From CAYZXK01 sp964482395 (GTDB taxonomy: Bacteria; Planctomycetota; Phycisphaerae; UBA1845; Fen-1342), in assembly GCA_964482395.1 (NCBI GenBank), contig CAYZXK010000081.1, forward strand, positions 1 to 7,008: a DNA stretch of 7,008 nucleotides. Reading direction: 5' to 3'. Made by a program: the position numbers and the translations under genes. Of the stretch, positions 5,087 to 7,008 are shown piece by piece (the first letter of the stretch is position 1; each line of letters begins with the position of its first letter). The notes below the pieces were generated by a model. The model worked only from the letters and a program-made list of their open reading frames with translations, searched no databases and was not told the DNA's origin.

Positions 5087-6523
5087 ATGATCCAGGACTG
5101 GACCGATAAACGAGTCACGGTTATGGGGCTGGGCCGATTCGGGGGCGGCGTGGGCGTCACTCGCTGGCTGGTCGCCCGCGGGGCCCGGGTGCTGGTCACC
5201 GATCTGGCTCCGCCGGAGAAACTGGCCGCCTCGCTCCAACAGCTTTCCGGCCTGGACATCACCCTCCGCCTGGGCCGGCATGAGGCCGTCGATTTCCGGG
5301 ACGCCGATCTGGTGGTCGTCAACCCGGCGGTGCCGGACAGCTCGGAGTTCCTTCAGGTCGCACGGGCCGCCGGCGTGCCGATCACCACCGAGATGAACCT
5401 TTTTCTGGAACGCTGCCCAGCCCGGTGCATCGGCGTGACCGGCAGCGTCGGCAAGAGCACCGTCACCGCCATGATCGGACATGTGCTGGAACAGGCCGTC
5501 CAGGTCTCAAGGCCCCCCGGCGGGGAGGGAATCGCCCGGCGAATATGGGTCGGCGGGAATATCGGACGGTCGCTGCTGGACGCGCTGGAGCAAATCACCC
5601 CCGAGGACATCGTCGTGCTGGAGCTTTCCAGCTTCCAGTTGCAGCGAACGGCGGCAGTCCGCTGGAGCCCATATCTGGCCGTCATCACCGGCGTCACTCC
5701 CAACCACCTGGACTGGCACGGCAGTTTCGCCCATTACCTGGATGCCAAGCTGAACATCGTCCGCTTCCAGGACCGGCACGATGGCCGCATCGTCATCCAC
5801 GACCGCGCCGAGCTGCGGGAGGCACTTGAGCGCTTACGCGGGGATCTGTTCGGCGTCTGGCGATACCGGCTCGAAGGAGATGTCCCGGTCGCCGAAGCGT
5901 GTGCGGCCGCCGGACACGATCCTCAGCGGTTCCGTTGGGACGGTCTGAAACTGGAAGTCCCGGGCCGGCATAACCGGGAGAACGCCGCGGCCGCGTTGAC
6001 CGTGGCGAGCCTGCTGGGCGTGTCAACCGATGCGGCCCTGAAAGCCCTTTCCACTTTCCAGGCTTTGCCGCATAGGTTGCAGAAGGTCGCCGTCCGGGAC
6101 GGAGTGACATACTTCGATGATTCCAAGTCCACCACGCCCGAGGCCGCGCTGACCGCCTTGCAGGCGATGGACCGCCCCGTGCTGGTCATCCTGGGGGGAT
6201 ACGATAAGGGCAGTGACCTGCAAGCCGTGGCCGGCGAGGCCGCCCGCCGAGCTCGATTCGTGGCCTGCATTGGCACCACCGGCCCTCGGTTGGCCGAGCT
6301 GGTCAGCCAGGCCGGCGGCCGGGCCGGGGTCTATCCGGACTTGTACGCCGCGATGCGGGCATGTCGGCAACGGGCCCGGCCGGGCGACGCGGTACTTCTC
6401 TCGCCAGCCTGCGCGTCGTGGGACCAGTTCCCCGATTATCGGGCGCGCGGCGAGCTGTTTGCCAGTCTGGCGCAGGGGCGGACCCATCAGTTTCCGTCGC
6501 AACAGCCCAATCCCGGCGGGTAG
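5087..6523 (+). CDS. murD: UDP-N-acetylmuramoyl-L-alanine--D-glutamate ligase
   Basis: The enzyme adds D-glutamate to UDP-MurNAc-L-Ala using ATP, a cytoplasmic step of peptidoglycan synthesis. The 478 residues show all three Mur-ligase domains. Domain 1 is a Rossmann-like UDP-binding domain: VTVMGLGRFGGG (10-21) and a strand ending in VLVTDL (35-40). Domain 2 is the ATPase: P-loop GVTGSVGKST (116-125, K123), GGNIG (156-160), VLELSSFQL (177-185), NHLDWHGSFAHYLDAKLNIVRF (206-227), with K221 placed as the carbamylated lysine, and GRHNRENAAAA (293-303). Domain 3 binds glutamate: FQALPHRLQ (324-332), YFDDSKSTTPEA (342-353), VILGGYDKGSDL (367-378) and LSPACASWDQF (438-448). Length is in the usual range, with about 12 extra residues between the P-loop helix and GGNIG compared with the E. 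coli protein as I recall it. It stands alone here rather than in a mur/fts cluster. Confidence 0.96.
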   Translation: MIQDWTDKRVTVMGLGRFGGGVGVTRWLVARGARVLVTDLAPPEKLAASLQQLSGLDITLRLGRHEAVDFRDADLVVVNPAVPDSSEFLQVARAAGVPITTEMNLFLERCPARCIGVTGSVGKSTVTAMIGHVLEQAVQVSRPPGGEGIARRIWVGGNIGRSLLDALEQITPEDIVVLELSSFQLQRTAAVRWSPYLAVITGVTPNHLDWHGSFAHYLDAKLNIVRFQDRHDGRIVIHDRAELREALERLRGDLFGVWRYRLEGDVPVAEACAAAGHDPQRFRWDGLKLEVPGRHNRENAAAALTVASLLGVSTDAALKALSTFQALPHRLQKVAVRDGVTYFDDSKSTTPEAALTALQAMDRPVLVILGGYDKGSDLQAVAGEAARRARFVACIGTTGPRLAELVSQAGGRAGVYPDLYAAMRACRQRARPGDAVLLSPACASWDQFPDYRARGELFASLAQGRTHQFPSQQPNPGG

Positions 6524-6690
6524 CGCTTGGCCTCCGAAAGCCGATCATGGGCACCGTCGCGCCGGAGCTTCGGGTTCGATGCGGACGGAAGTCTTGGCGT
6601 GAAGGACCGCCGGGCTGGCCCCGTAGCGGCAAGCTCCGGACCGGCGATGTCGGAAACGTGCAACGCCGGGCCGGGAAGCTCGGCGCTACC

Positions 6691-6729
6691 CAAGTTGCCA
6701 GAATTCGACGGCGGCGCTGGGCAAACTTG
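6691..6729. repeat. Bulged inverted repeat downstream of murD
   Basis: CAAGTTGCCAG (6691..6701) can pair with CTGGGCAAACTTG (6717..6729) over eleven pairs with two single-base bulges and a 15-base loop. No T-run follows on either strand, so it is not a standard terminator. It may be a 3' stabilising hairpin of the murD transcript. Confidence 0.4.
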
Positions 6730-6774
6730 AGGAAAAAGCGGACCAGCACGGGGAAACGCGTTGCCTGCCCGGTT

Positions 6775-6807
6775 AACGCGGATGGCGCTGGGGCAGTCGC
6801 GTTTTTT
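6775..6807 (+). terminator. Possible rho-independent terminator after murD
   Basis: AACGCG (6775..6780) and CGCGTT (6798..6803) form a perfect six-base stem around a 17-base loop, running into six T residues (6802..6807). An alternative partner for the right arm, GGGGAAACGCG (6750..6760), mirrors CGCG-T6-CCCC, so two foldings compete. It lies about 250 bases past the murD stop, a long distance for a terminator. The rest of 6524..6917 shows no gene on either strand that I would support. Confidence 0.4.
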
Positions 6808-6917
6808 CCCCAAGCTGAGCTCGTGAGCCCGGCGTGGGCAATTGGCCCAATGCGCGGTCCTCGGCGGAGGGTAACGTCAATTCCCGTGTGTAATTGTTGC
6901 GGGTTAAGAAGGGCATT

Positions 6918-7008
6918 TCAGGCCACACCGCGGACCTCCCGGAATTCTTTGCAGACCCGCGTGGCGTACTTGGCGTTGTAGTACGCCACCAGACCGTACA
7001 CGATCCGC
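6918..7008 (-). CDS. C-terminal end of an unrecognised protein (runs off right edge)
   Basis: On the minus strand a frame is open from the window edge to TGA at 6920..6918. It encodes 29 residues, which include YGLVAYYNAKYATR and end in EFREVRGVA. The helical, tyrosine- and charge-rich composition looks like real protein rather than noise, and the frame ends in a zone that is otherwise non-coding. The piece is too short to name a family. It would be convergent with murD. Confidence 0.42.
   Translation of the reverse strand, partial: RIVYGLVAYYNAKYATRVCKEFREVRGVA

Noticed and set aside
6878..6896. CAATT...AATTG 5-bp inverted repeat just past the right-edge gene
   Set aside because: A weak AT stem with a nine-base loop and no T-run is not enough to call a terminator or operator.
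6361..6981. A 206-codon plus-strand frame spanning the murD 3' end and the zone after it, plus smaller overlapping frames on both strands
   Set aside because: The first part is a shadow of murD. The rest is basic, repetitive in composition and motif-free, and it would run across the right-edge minus-strand coding end.
1..7008. CRISPR arrays, tRNA or rRNA genes, long direct repeats
   Set aside because: A read of both strands showed no regularly spaced repeats, no tRNA cloverleaf and no rRNA-like sequence.

Overview
This is a GC-rich bacterial segment carrying ordinary chromosomal genes beside one insertion sequence. The gene set is a DUF3467 protein, an FtsX/MacB-type permease, a LipM-type lipoyl-pathway enzyme, and murD sitting outside any cell-wall cluster. 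Together with the scattered short operons this suits a Planctomycetota-like genome, but that assignment is inference, since nothing here is a taxonomic marker.

Layout, left to right: (1) 1..~1147, the 3' part of an IS5-family insertion sequence whose transposase ORF is still open at the left edge. (2) 1265..1595 (-), a small, relatively AT-richer gene for a secreted ten-cysteine peptide. Its 5' end appears to be split by a frame change at an A7 run. It has its own promoter candidate (1660..1687), placed directly after a terminator-like hairpin plus T8 (1691..1736). (3) 1923..4366 (-), a compact three-gene unit transcribed in the order DUF3467 protein, MacB/FtsX permease, LipM-type octanoyl/lipoyl transferase; the last two overlap by GTGA. 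A long, nearly rod-like inverted repeat (4479..4542) lies in the 214-bp leader upstream. (4) 4580..5041 (-), a GNAT acetyltransferase, divergent from (5) 5087..6523 (+), murD, with only 45 bp between their starts. (6) 6524..6917, a gene-free stretch with two hairpins, the second followed by T6. (7) 6918..7008 (-), the last 29 codons of an unrecognised gene running off the right edge.

murD makes the UDP-MurNAc-L-Ala-D-Glu precursor of peptidoglycan. The LipM-like protein would attach octanoyl or lipoyl groups to carrier domains. The permease would be the membrane half of a tripartite-type exporter or lipoprotein-type transporter, but no ABC ATPase is seen in the window. The functional tie between the permease, the DUF3467 protein and LipM is unknown. 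No CRISPR array, tRNA or rRNA was seen. The most unusual items are the cysteine-rich secreted peptide with its homopolymer-split start, and the structured leader upstream of the DUF3467 operon.
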